From contig NZ_JAMZEG020000002.1 of the NCBI RefSeq assembly GCF_024435075.2, forward strand, positions 434,001 to 498,000: a stretch of DNA of 64,000 nt. Direction: 5' to 3'. Of the stretch, positions 18,193 to 26,081 are shown in pieces; the stretch's first letter is position 1; every line of letters begins with the position of its first letter. A model generated the notes under the pieces. It ran no database searches. It saw only the letters and a list, made by a program, of their open reading frames with translations, and had not been told where the DNA came from. Made by a program: the position numbers and the translations under genes. The stretch comes from Marinomonas maritima. GTDB lineage: Bacteria; Pseudomonadota; Gammaproteobacteria; Pseudomonadales; Marinomonadaceae.

Positions 18193-18238
18193 TTTACTCA
18201 TATAAAAACGACCTACGGGTCGTTTTTATATGAGTAAA
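18193..18238. terminator. Perfect 21-bp hairpin terminator
   Basis: Bases 18193-18213 pair perfectly with 18218-18238 around a 4-base loop, with A/T tracts built into the stem. It follows the globin stop by about 20 bases. It is unusually long for an ordinary terminator. Confidence 0.75.
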
Positions 18239-18353
18239 ACATTACTTCCTACGTTAAAACCGGACTTTTGCGCAAGAGTGGCTCGATATCACTTTCCTCA
18301 AAGAATCCTCTTGTGGTCTACTTGAGATTAACTTCTTAATAAAAGACACATTC

Positions 18354-18629
18354 TTGAAATTTACACTGGCGTTGAATGTTCGTTACCTTGCTTGGTTATT
18401 CGTGGCCATTATTTTGGGAATGACGATTGCTTACTTGTATACTGGCTGGCCTGTTATAGCTTTGTATTTTGGTGTGCCATCCGGCATTTTGAGTGCTTTA
18501 GGATTCTTTTTAGTTGATAAGTTTTTTCTGAAATACACGCAAAACTCTTTTCAACGGTTTTTGTTAAGAGTGCTTTGTATGCTTATTATCTCGGTAGCTG
18601 TCTTTGTGACGTTCGTGCTTTTCAAGTGA
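18354..18629 (+). CDS. Small three-helix membrane protein, unknown
   Basis: A 91-residue hydrophobic protein that begins with a TTG codon (no ATG fits). Three membrane segments are visible: about residues 9-27 (YLAWLFVAIILGMTIAYLY), 34-55 (IALYFGVPSGILSALGFF) and 70-90 (LCMLIISVAVFVTFVLF). The ribosome site is weak. I do not recognise the family. It stands alone between two hairpins. It could be a chance frame, but the hydrophobic pattern and length favour a real gene. Confidence 0.5.
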   Translation: MKFTLALNVRYLAWLFVAIILGMTIAYLYTGWPVIALYFGVPSGILSALGFFLVDKFFLKYTQNSFQRFLLRVLCMLIISVAVFVTFVLFK

Positions 18630-18697
18630 TAGGTGTTAAAAATCGTGACTGTAAACAGACGTACTTGTTAGAACCAAAAGAACAATCCCATTCTCCG

Positions 18698-18722
18698 CCT
18701 TCCCCTTGAAGTAAGGGGAAGG
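18698..18722. repeat. REP-like hairpin
   Basis: CCTTCCCCTT (18698-18707) pairs perfectly with AAGGGGAAGG (18713-18722) around GAAGT. There is no T tract, so it is more like a dispersed extragenic palindrome than a terminator. Copies elsewhere in the genome cannot be checked here. Confidence 0.45.
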
Positions 18723-18775
18723 GACTTGATACTCAGGGTCAAAGCCCTTTTTACTACTTGCAGGACTAGAGCAAA

Positions 18776-18799
18776 AAAGGCGACCGATCGGTCGCCTTT
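18776..18799 (-). terminator. Terminator of the RimK-like gene
   Basis: A 24-base perfect palindrome centred at GATC (AAAGGCGACCGA with its complement). On the minus strand a run of T follows. It lies 21 bases after the RimK-like stop at 18820. Confidence 0.8.
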
Positions 18800-18819
18800 C
18801 AAATCTTTATATTTCCAGT

Positions 18820-20298
18820 TTAATAAGCGGGCTTATCGCTGCGTTTCATCTGCATACGACGTAAAAACTCCGACATGATGTGCATGTAAAGCTCGTCGCC
18901 GAGATATTTATCTTCTACGCCACGGTCGATACTTGGGTTGTCGTTTACTTCGATAACGTAGCCACGTCCGTTAATTTCTTTCACGTCGACACCGTATAAG
19001 CCGTCGCCAATCGGTTTGGTTGCGGCAATGGCTGCTTGCAATACGCGACGTGGCACTTCAAATGTAGGTAGTGTGTCAAAGCCGCCACTTTCGCTTGAGC
19101 TTTCGCTGTGTTGGTAGATCTGCCAGTGGTCTTTCACCATGTAATAACGACACGCAAAGATAGGTTTGTTGTTTAACACACCAATACGCCAGTCGAATTC
19201 TGTATACAGGTATTCTTGCACCAATAACAAAGACGATTTTTTGAACAAGGTGTTCAGGCTTGCTGTTAAGGCTTCGCGGTTTTCTGCCTTGATCACGCCT
19301 TTAGAAAACGCGCCATCAGGGATTTTAACCACCATTGGGTAGTTAATAACGGCTTCTAAAGCGCCTTCTACGTCTTTTTCACCTTTATGTACGATGCGTG
19401 TTTTTGGGCAGGGTACTTTGTGAGTGTTGAACAAGTCGGCCAAATACACTTTGTTGGTACAGCGCATGATGGATTGCGGGTCGTCCATGACTACCAAGCC
19501 TGCGGCTTCGGCTTTTTTGGCGAAACGATAGGTGTGGTGGTCTATGTTGGTCGTTTCACGAATGAATAGACCGTCGTATTCCGGCAATCGCATGATGTCT
19601 TTTGGACCGATCATGTCGACTTGAATGCCAAGTTGTTTACCGGCCTGTACGAATTTCTTCAGGGCTTGTATGTCACTTGGTGGCATCGCTTCTTCTGGGT
19701 TGACCAACATGGCAAGGTCGAACTTTGCCGTACGCAAGGCGCGGCTTTTGTTCCAAACCTTGGTGCTAAAAGCTTCTAAGGACTCAGCGAATAATGTTTC
19801 CTCTTCGTCGTTCAAGTTTTTGTGCGATGTGATTTGTAAATCGCTCACTTGCCAAGTTTTACGGAATTTTAATTTCACTTCCAACACAGGGCAAGCAAAG
19901 GCTTCGAACATTTTGCGTGCGAATTCCTTCATTTCTGGTTGTGTGGTTTTGCCAAATACGCAATGGAAATTAAGCTCGGTTGGCGCATCTGGTGTACCGA
20001 GTTTTTGTGCTAACGCTGGTAATAGTTGTGCGACTTGCATCTCGTACAAGGTTTTTTTACTGATGTCGTTCAATACTCGCACGGAAGGCATAACGTGATG
20101 ACCACGGCTTTCTGCCAGCAGAGAGCAATAATACCCATCGGATAGATATTTGCTGCTTTTACAAAGGTTGATAATGCGCGTACGCCCTTGGCTTTTGGTT
20201 GCCAAGTTCAGGTATTGAGTAAACGTGATCACTCGATCACTGGGTAAAAATGCGGACCAATCTTTGGCCTGATCAACAACAATGTACGTCTGTGACAT
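18820..20298 (-). CDS. RimK-like ATP-grasp ligase with RLAN N-terminal domain
   Basis: A 492-residue protein. The first 180 or so residues look like the RLAN domain (RimK-like ATP-grasp N-terminal): IVVDQAKDWSAFLPSD then INLCKSSKYLSDGYYCSLLAE. The C-terminal 300 residues are an ATP-grasp ligase: YPMVVKIPDGAFSKGVIKAE (nucleotide-binding Lys), LLVQEYLYTEFDWRIGVL, and YVIEVNDNPSIDRGVED with the metal-binding Glu and Asn. Such enzymes join an amino acid to a carboxylate; RimK itself adds glutamate to ribosomal S6. RimK is about 300 residues, so this is a separate clade. It is divergent from a GNAT-C39 fusion, a conserved pairing in this clade as I recall it. The substrate is unknown. Confidence 0.85.
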   Translation of the reverse strand: MSQTYIVVDQAKDWSAFLPSDRVITFTQYLNLATKSQGRTRIINLCKSSKYLSDGYYCSLLAESRGHHVMPSVRVLNDISKKTLYEMQVAQLLPALAQKLGTPDAPTELNFHCVFGKTTQPEMKEFARKMFEAFACPVLEVKLKFRKTWQVSDLQITSHKNLNDEEETLFAESLEAFSTKVWNKSRALRTAKFDLAMLVNPEEAMPPSDIQALKKFVQAGKQLGIQVDMIGPKDIMRLPEYDGLFIRETTNIDHHTYRFAKKAEAAGLVVMDDPQSIMRCTNKVYLADLFNTHKVPCPKTRIVHKGEKDVEGALEAVINYPMVVKIPDGAFSKGVIKAENREALTASLNTLFKKSSLLLVQEYLYTEFDWRIGVLNNKPIFACRYYMVKDHWQIYQHSESSSESGGFDTLPTFEVPRRVLQAAIAATKPIGDGLYGVDVKEINGRGYVIEVNDNPSIDRGVEDKYLGDELYMHIMSEFLRRMQMKRSDKPAY

Positions 20299-20615
20299 TG
20301 GCTTTGCTTTTCCTTCTAAATAGAATCAATAAAATCTGTTTATGTTGCCTTGTTGAAGGGCGTTTCAGCGTTTTTTATGTGCTGTGGATTTTCGCGAATA
20401 GTGCGCTTGTTTTTGTGTTTTAACAATAGACTAAAACATAAAAAAAATAATTTCTTTTGGTTAGAAAATAATCTGTTATTTTAGAAAAGTTACGCTATCT
20501 TTTTAAATATATTCGCCCTAGAATGCGCGAAAATTATCATCGTTATTTTTTCAGCTTTTATAGCCAAATAAATGGACGACCCTAGCGATCTTTTGCCCTT
20601 CTCTGAGGCGATTTA
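20299..20615. other. Divergent promoter region of the ligase/acetyltransferase pair
   Basis: About 317 bases, AT-rich in the middle (roughly 20400-20540). It should hold both promoters. I see no clear operator or small gene. Confidence 0.4.
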
Positions 20616-21815
20616 ATGACCAAAACCAGCACTGCAGCGATCCCCCTTAACCCGACGACAAATACGGAAGCCGCAACGACGCAAAAAAAGTCTTCTCACG
20701 TCGACATTCGTTCGGCCAGTGTGGATGATTTAAAAGCCTTGTTGGCGCTTGAAGACAGCGCTTTTACGGGCGACCGTTTGAGTCGTCGTAGTTTCCGTCG
20801 AGCGATTACCAGCACAGGGTCGGCGTTGTTGGTGGCGGTGGGGGAAGACCAAAATCTGCTGGGTTATGCGTTGTTGCATCTACGACAAGGTACGCGATTG
20901 GCGCGTTTGTATTCTTTGGCAGTGTCGCCACAAGCGCGAGGCTTGGGTATTGGCAAGGCCTTGATCCAAGCGTGCGAACAAAAAGCCATTAAAAAGGGCA
21001 AGATCTTGCTTCGTTTAGAAGTGAGTGATGTAAACCAGAATGCCATCGCGTTATATCAGACCATGGGTTACCGAGAATTCGGCCATTACGATGCCTATTA
21101 TGAAGACCAGACTGACGCCATTCGTATGCAAAAACGCCTTCGTCATGGGGCGAGCGAGCAAACCACGCGACCTTTGCCTTGGTTGGCTCAAGGTACGCCA
21201 TTTACTTGTGGTCCGGCGTCGTTGCAAATGGTGTTGTCTGCGCTGCACCCTGAGTATCAAGCCACACCGGACGATGAGTTAGAAATCTGGCGAGAAGCGA
21301 CGACGATTTTCATGACGTCGGGTCACGGTGGTTGTCATCCTATGGGCTTGGCGTTGGCGGCCAAAAAACGTGGTTTATCGGCGGATGTTTGGCTGAGCGA
21401 AGAAGGGCCGTTGTTTGTCGACAGTGTGCGTAACGAGCTTAAGAAAGACGTAATTACACGCGTACATCAAAGTTTTGTTAAACAATGTGATGAAGCCGAT
21501 GTGGCCGTTCATTATTCTGTGATGCCGTTAGAGCAGTTAATTGAAGCGTTCGACTCAGGCGCGCTGGCGATTATTTTGATTAGTACTTTTCGTATGGATG
21601 GTAAAAAAGCCCCGCATTGGGTGGTGATGTCGGGTTACGACGAACATTGTATTTTGGTGCATGATCCCGATTTGGACGATGACACTAAATTGGCTGATGA
21701 TCCGCCAAGTCCACTTGATTGCCAATTCGTTCCCATCGCGCGCAATGAATTTGAAAAAATGTCCCGTTTTGGACAAAGTCGTCTACAGGCGACGGTTGTT
21801 TTGAAAAAGCAATAA
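20616..21815 (+). CDS. GNAT acetyltransferase fused to C39-like peptidase domain
   Basis: A 399-residue two-domain protein. Residues 30-175 are a GNAT domain with the acetyl-CoA loop SPQARGLGIGKALIQACEQ and RLEVSDVNQNAIALYQTMGY. Residues 185-399 are a papain-like C39/DUF3335 domain: catalytic Cys in PFTCGPASLQMVL, His in APHWVVMSGYD and Asp in VHDPDLDD. The first 25 residues are a Thr/Ala-rich polar tail. The divergent neighbour is an RLAN-type ATP-grasp ligase. Together they suggest making, acetylating and trimming an amino-acid conjugate or small peptide; that pathway is inference. Ribosome site GAGG precedes the ATG. Confidence 0.88.
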   Translation: MTKTSTAAIPLNPTTNTEAATTQKKSSHVDIRSASVDDLKALLALEDSAFTGDRLSRRSFRRAITSTGSALLVAVGEDQNLLGYALLHLRQGTRLARLYSLAVSPQARGLGIGKALIQACEQKAIKKGKILLRLEVSDVNQNAIALYQTMGYREFGHYDAYYEDQTDAIRMQKRLRHGASEQTTRPLPWLAQGTPFTCGPASLQMVLSALHPEYQATPDDELEIWREATTIFMTSGHGGCHPMGLALAAKKRGLSADVWLSEEGPLFVDSVRNELKKDVITRVHQSFVKQCDEADVAVHYSVMPLEQLIEAFDSGALAIILISTFRMDGKKAPHWVVMSGYDEHCILVHDPDLDDDTKLADDPPSPLDCQFVPIARNEFEKMSRFGQSRLQATVVLKKQ

Positions 21816-21843
21816 TTCACTTTCCTCTTTATCTGTAATAGAA

Positions 21844-21869
21844 AGGGGCTAATGCTATTAGCCCCTCTT
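21844..21869 (+). terminator. Terminator after the GNAT-C39 gene
   Basis: AGGGGCTAAT (21844-21853) pairs with ATTAGCCCCT (21857-21866) around GCT, then CTT. The T tract is short, so activity may be moderate. Confidence 0.65.
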
Positions 21870-21962
21870 ACACCGTTTTACACAAGACTCTAAACACTTG
21901 GTTTTAAATGCTGGCATGGTATTGTTCGTTGATATGAAACGGATTAATCAAGGAGTGGTGTT

Positions 21963-23012
21963 ATGAAGGTTGCGTTTACCAGTGACAATATTGCCGGTGC
22001 GTCTGATTCTGTATGGCAAGCCATGATGGAAGCTTCCCAAGGCGATGCGATGCCATATGGTAACGATGATACGACGGCGGAAGTGACGACTATGTTGTCG
22101 GCGTTGTTTGAATGTGAGGTCGATGTGTTTCTGGTGTCAACAGGGACGGCAGCGAATGTATTGAGCATCAGTGCGATGACGCCGCCTTGGGGTAGTGTGT
22201 TGTGCCATTCAGAAAGTCATTTATTGAATGATGAAAGTACCGCGCCGGAGTTTTATACGGGTGGCGCTCGTTTTGTTGGTATTGGTGGGGTGGACGCCAA
22301 GATAGACCCCGTCATGCTTAAAAAAATGGTAAATCAAAAAGTTGGTGATGTGCATTCTTGTCAGCCGTCTGCGGTGAGTATTTCGCAAGTCACGGAAGTG
22401 GGCAGTGTTTATTCATTAGAGGAACTTCGAGCGATTACTCATGTCTCAAAAGAAGCGGGCTTGCTGGTTCACATGGACGGTGCTCGTTTTGCGAATGCTT
22501 TACTGTCGTTGGATTGTACTCCTGCTCAAATGACGTGGAAGGCTGGCGTGGATATTGTGTCATTTGGGGCCACGAAAAACGGCACAATGGCGGCGGAAGC
22601 GATTGTGGTGTTCAACAAAACATTATCAAAAGAGTTAGGGTTTCGTCGTAAGCGTGGTGGGCATTTGCACTCAAAAATGCGTCTATTATCGTCGCAAATG
22701 AAAGCCTATTTGACGGATGATCTTTGGCGAAAAAATGCTGAACATGCTAACGCTATGATGGCTTTGTTGCAGGCCGGTTTGGCTACGATTCCAAGTGTGA
22801 GGATCAACACGCCTGCCCAAGCAAATATGTTATTTTGTACCCTACCAGAAGGCATGGCAGATCATTTGTTGGCTGAAGGTTTTGCTTTCTACGGTGGTCG
22901 TTGGGACGAGGGCGTCATACGTCTTGTTACGTCTTTTAGAACGCCGCCAGAAGGTGTCGAAGCGTTTGTTGAGTGTGCTCGACATTTCGCAGCAATGCGC
23001 TTTGAGAGATAG
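21963..23012 (+). CDS. ltaE: Low-specificity threonine aldolase-like PLP enzyme
   Basis: A 349-residue PLP enzyme of the beta-eliminating lyase / threonine aldolase group, which cleaves L-threonine or allo-threonine to glycine and acetaldehyde. It starts VAFTSDNIAGASDSVWQAM, the family opening. PLP contacts are visible in VSTGTAANVLSISAM (phosphate loop), LVHMDGARFANAL (Asp) and VSFGATKNGTMAAEAIV (Schiff-base Lys). Ribosome site AAGGAG lies 7 bases before the ATG. It is monocistronic. Some relatives act on other beta-hydroxy amino acids, so exact specificity is open. Confidence 0.85.
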   Translation: MKVAFTSDNIAGASDSVWQAMMEASQGDAMPYGNDDTTAEVTTMLSALFECEVDVFLVSTGTAANVLSISAMTPPWGSVLCHSESHLLNDESTAPEFYTGGARFVGIGGVDAKIDPVMLKKMVNQKVGDVHSCQPSAVSISQVTEVGSVYSLEELRAITHVSKEAGLLVHMDGARFANALLSLDCTPAQMTWKAGVDIVSFGATKNGTMAAEAIVVFNKTLSKELGFRRKRGGHLHSKMRLLSSQMKAYLTDDLWRKNAEHANAMMALLQAGLATIPSVRINTPAQANMLFCTLPEGMADHLLAEGFAFYGGRWDEGVIRLVTSFRTPPEGVEAFVECARHFAAMRFER

Positions 23013-23164
23013 GGTGTTTTTGTTAATGACTTTTCATCATGAAGAGTGCCTACTAGGCGGGCGATAGGTTTGTCTAATCAGACAGTCGCCGTATCGTCTT
23101 GCTTGTTTTTTTGAAAGCAAAACAGAAATAAATTTTCATTTCGAATGATAAAGGATTTTGGACT

Positions 23165-24103
23165 ATGGAAGAGTTACTTCAATATGTATTAAACGTGCAG
23201 GTTCTGGTACTCGTACTAGTGGTTGTATTACTAAAGAATTCAATTAAGTTTGTGCCACAAAATCAGGCGTATGTTGTTGAGCGATTTGGTAAGTATCAAT
23301 CAACGAAAGAGGCAGGGCTGAATTTCATCCTACCGTTTATTGACCGTATTTCAGCGGATCGCTCTTTAAAAGAGCAGGCTGTCGATGTGCCTGAGCAAAG
23401 TGCGATCACTAAAGACAATATTTCACTTAGTGTGGATGGGGTATTGTACTTCCGTGTGCTAGATCCATACAAAGCAACTTATGGCGTGGACAATTATGTT
23501 TTCGCGGTGACTCAGTTGGCGCAAACAACGATGCGTTCTGAGTTAGGTAAAATGGAATTGGATAAAACGTTCGAAGAGCGCGATGTTCTTAACACCAATA
23601 TTGTGACGTCTATCAACGAGGCTGCGGGCCCTTGGGGTATTCAGGTGTTGCGCTACGAGATTAAAGACATTGTGCCACCACAATCTGTGATGGAAGCAAT
23701 GGAAGCCCAAATGAAAGCGGAACGTGTAAAGCGTGCGCAGATTTTGGAATCGGAAGGGGATCGTCAAGCGGCGATTAACCGTGCCGAAGGTAAAAAAGCC
23801 TCTGTGGTTTTGGCGGCAGAAGCGGATAAAGAAGAGCAAGTGTTACGTGCTGAAGGTGAGGCGAAAGCCATTGTCGCTGTGGCATCGGCTCAGGCAGAAG
23901 CTTTGCGTCAAGTCGGTGAAGCTGCAGTCACGGAAGAAGGCCAAAAAGCCATTCAGTTGGATTTGGCGACAAAAGCGATTGAAGCGAAGCACGCTATTGC
24001 CAAAGAGTCCTCTGTTGTCTTGTTACCCGATAGCGCAACGGATGCTTCTGCTGTAGTGGCTCAAGCCATGACGATTATTCAGAAATTGTCGAAAGGGAGC
24101 TAA
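23165..24103 (+). CDS. SPFH/Band 7 membrane protein (QmcA/stomatin-like)
   Basis: A 312-residue protein with one N-terminal membrane helix (residues 8-25) and an SPFH domain (about 28-190): IKFVPQNQAYVVERFGKYQ, then LKEQAVDVPEQSAITKDN and the conserved IVPPQSVMEAMEAQMKAER. A long Ala/Glu-rich coiled coil (about 195-285) follows. Such proteins form large ring assemblies that organise membrane microdomains and often partner with NfeD proteins. The gene is 2 bases from an NfeD gene, which supports the pairing. ATG at 23165 has an AAGGA-like site. Confidence 0.92.
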   Translation: MEELLQYVLNVQVLVLVLVVVLLKNSIKFVPQNQAYVVERFGKYQSTKEAGLNFILPFIDRISADRSLKEQAVDVPEQSAITKDNISLSVDGVLYFRVLDPYKATYGVDNYVFAVTQLAQTTMRSELGKMELDKTFEERDVLNTNIVTSINEAAGPWGIQVLRYEIKDIVPPQSVMEAMEAQMKAERVKRAQILESEGDRQAAINRAEGKKASVVLAAEADKEEQVLRAEGEAKAIVAVASAQAEALRQVGEAAVTEEGQKAIQLDLATKAIEAKHAIAKESSVVLLPDSATDASAVVAQAMTIIQKLSKGS

Positions 24104-24105
24104 GT

Positions 24106-24567
24106 ATGGATTTCTTTACCAATAATCTGGCGCAAAGCCTTTTTGTTGTTGGTTTGATCCTTTTGGTTGTTGAAGTCACTGTGTTGGGTTTCTCGACCTT
24201 TGTATTGTTTTTTGTTGGCTTGGCCTCAATGGTAACTGGTGCTTTGCTGTATCTGGGCATATTGCCGGACAGTATATTGAGTGCCATGTTTAGTACCGGT
24301 ATTCTTACGTTGATCGCCGCGTTGTTACTATGGAAGCCTCTGAAACGCATGCAATCGAATGTGAGCTCTAAAAAAATCAAGAGCGATTTTACAGACCATC
24401 GTTTTATCTTAAAAGAAGCGGTGTCATCGACGCAGTCTCCTAAGCACCATTATTCAGGTGTGGAGTGGGCTTTGATCAGTGACGAGCCGATTGCAGCAGG
24501 AACGAAAGTGGAAGTGACAGAAGCCGAGGTTGGTAAGCTGCACATCAAAGCGGTCGAACCTGAGTAG
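24106..24567 (+). CDS. NfeD-family membrane protein
   Basis: A 153-residue partner of the SPFH protein. Three membrane helices lie in residues 10-80 (LFVVGLILLVVEVTVLGFSTFVLFF, then ILTLIAALLLW). A soluble OB-fold-like domain (about 95-150) contains YSGVEWALISDEPIAAGTKVEV, the conserved NfeD C-terminal region. This is the short form without a ClpP-like domain. Its terminator has been split by an IS3 element (see 24595-26069). Confidence 0.88.
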   Translation: MDFFTNNLAQSLFVVGLILLVVEVTVLGFSTFVLFFVGLASMVTGALLYLGILPDSILSAMFSTGILTLIAALLLWKPLKRMQSNVSSKKIKSDFTDHRFILKEAVSSTQSPKHHYSGVEWALISDEPIAAGTKVEVTEAEVGKLHIKAVEPE

Positions 24568-24668
24568 AGAAATTTATTGAATAAAAGGCGCTAGAAAAAC
24601 GCCAAGTGGGAGTGATCCTGTGAAGTGACCCCCAATAGTTGGACAACCAATATTGGGGGTTCTTTTTT

Positions 24669-25196
24669 ATGTCAAAATACAGTCGTACTTTTAAAGTCGC
24701 ATTAGCTCAACAATGTCTTAATGGTGTTTCATCACCAAAGGCGCTTGGAAAACAGCTGTCTATTCCACACAGTCAGATTCGCTATTGGAGCAAGGTCTAT
24801 AGCTTCAATGGTAAAAAATCCTTTCTACCACCAAAATCTCCTCGTACCGCTAAAGATAAAGCCGATATTCTTAAAAGAATGTGGTCAGAAAATTGGTCAT
24901 TACATTACACAAGTGCCTTTTACAATCTTTCCTCTCCCGGTACGCTTTGGGTATGGCTACGTGAGTTTGATCAATCAGGATTCCAAGGCCTCCAACCTAA
25001 ACAGCGAGGGTGCACTTCTATGAAAAAACAGAGCCAAGAATCAAATGATAAATCTATTGATGAAATGACCGTAGAAGAGCTTCGTGAGGAGCTGGAATAT
25101 CGTCGAACGGAGGTAGCTGTTTTAAAAAAGTTAGAAGCCTTGGACGAGATGAAACGCCAACAAGCCAAGAAAAAGCGTCAATCGTCCAAGGGTTAA
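24669..25196 (+). CDS. IS3-family transposase OrfA
   Basis: A 175-residue DNA-binding subunit. It has two helix-turn-helix units: residues 1-50 (KVALAQQCLNGVSSPKALGK, then IPHSQIRYWSKVYSFNG) and a second at about 55-105. A leucine-rich coiled coil near 125-160 (MTVEELREELEYRRTEVAVL) supports dimerisation with OrfB. The upstream frame extends to 24639, but ATG at 24669 matches the family opening MSKYSRTFK. A slippery G-AAA-AAG run at 25169-25175 near its end would allow -1 frameshift into OrfB. Confidence 0.88.
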   Translation: MSKYSRTFKVALAQQCLNGVSSPKALGKQLSIPHSQIRYWSKVYSFNGKKSFLPPKSPRTAKDKADILKRMWSENWSLHYTSAFYNLSSPGTLWVWLREFDQSGFQGLQPKQRGCTSMKKQSQESNDKSIDEMTVEELREELEYRRTEVAVLKKLEALDEMKRQQAKKKRQSSKG

Positions 25197-25231
25197 GAGA
25201 TCGGTTTAAGTTACCGAATTTACTTCGATCG

Positions 25232-26023
25232 TTGTCATTGCCGAGAAGTGTGTTTTATTACCACTGTCAACGATTAGCACAGCCTGATTCGTATGCTGAA
25301 GCGAAGAAAAAGATACAAGAGATCTTCCATGAACATAAAGGCCGTTATGGTTATCGACGTATCACCACAGAGCTTCGTAAAGCAAAAATAGAACTGAATC
25401 ATAAAAAAGTGCAAAAGCTGATGAAATTATTGGGGCTTAAATCTAAAGTACGTCCTAAACGCTATCGCTCTTATCGAGGCGAAATAGGACGTATCGCTGA
25501 CAATCTCTTATGCCGAAACTTCAAAGCGGACAGGCCGAGCGAGAAGTGGGTCACCGACGTGACAGAGTTTAATATTAAAGGGCAAAAAGTATACTTATCT
25601 CCCGTGATTGATCTGTTTAATCAAGAGGTGATTGCCTACCAGATTAAAAAAACAGCGCATTTACCGCTCGTGACTGACATGCTAAAAGAAGCTATGAGTG
25701 GCCTAAAAGAAGGAGAAACACCGATATTACACAGTGATCAGGGTTGGCAGTACCAGCAAAAGCAAACACGGCATCTTTTGGAGAAACATGGACTACAACA
25801 AAGTATGTCACGAAAAGGAAATTGCTTGGACAATGCTATGGCTGAGAACTTTTTTGCATTACTAAAAACGGAAATGTTCCATGGTGAAACCTTCGAGGAT
25901 GCAGATGATCTGATCCAAAAACTTGAAGAGTATATTGATTACTACAATACAAAACGAATAATAATGGGGTTAAATGGCCTGACTCCGGTAGAGTACCGAA
26001 ATCAGGCATTGTTAGCAGGTTAA
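25232..26023 (+). CDS. IS3-family transposase OrfB (DDE integrase core)
   Basis: The catalytic half of the transposase, 263 residues as annotated from a TTG. The frame is open upstream and reads IVQGLRDRFKLPNLLRSLSL in continuity with OrfB family N-termini, so the natural product is an OrfAB fusion made by -1 frameshifting. It has HTH_21 near HEHKGRYGYRRITTEL and the DDE residues in WVTDVTEF (first Asp), LHSDQGWQYQ (second Asp) and NAMAENFFALLKTE (Glu). All three are present, so it looks active. Confidence 0.9.
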   Translation: MSLPRSVFYYHCQRLAQPDSYAEAKKKIQEIFHEHKGRYGYRRITTELRKAKIELNHKKVQKLMKLLGLKSKVRPKRYRSYRGEIGRIADNLLCRNFKADRPSEKWVTDVTEFNIKGQKVYLSPVIDLFNQEVIAYQIKKTAHLPLVTDMLKEAMSGLKEGETPILHSDQGWQYQQKQTRHLLEKHGLQQSMSRKGNCLDNAMAENFFALLKTEMFHGETFEDADDLIQKLEEYIDYYNTKRIIMGLNGLTPVEYRNQALLAG

Positions 26024-26081
26024 TAAAGTGTCCAACTTTATGGGGTCACTTCATCTGCTTGGCGTTTTTTATTTTAATGCT

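Larger units (their letters stand above)
24621..26053 (+). mobile_element. IS3-family insertion sequence (IS150-like group)
   Basis: A 1433-bp element. The 25-bp terminal inverted repeats start TGAAGTGACCCC at the left (24621-24645) and read the same in the complement of 26029-26053; 22 of 25 bases match. It contains orfA and orfB in the usual overlapping -1 arrangement. A target duplication is not clear: a 3-bp CTG is present on both sides only if one extra base is taken into the right end. It appears intact and recently inserted, in the loop of a terminator. Confidence 0.9.
24595..26069 (+). terminator. NfeD terminator split by an IS insertion
   Basis: The left arm AAAAACGCCAAG is at 24595-24606 and its complement CTTGGCGTTTTT is at 26058-26069. 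The IS3 element lies between them, in what would have been an 18-base loop. The original hairpin plus T tract is now separated by 1.4 kb, so it can no longer work as one terminator. No gene was interrupted. Confidence 0.7.

Noticed and set aside
21040..21282. Overlapping ORFs inside the GNAT-C39 gene
   Set aside because: They lie in other frames of a clear two-domain gene and have no domain of their own.
24621..26053. IS element carrying a passenger gene or forming a composite transposon
   Set aside because: Only orfA and orfB lie between the inverted repeats, and no second copy of the element is seen in the window.
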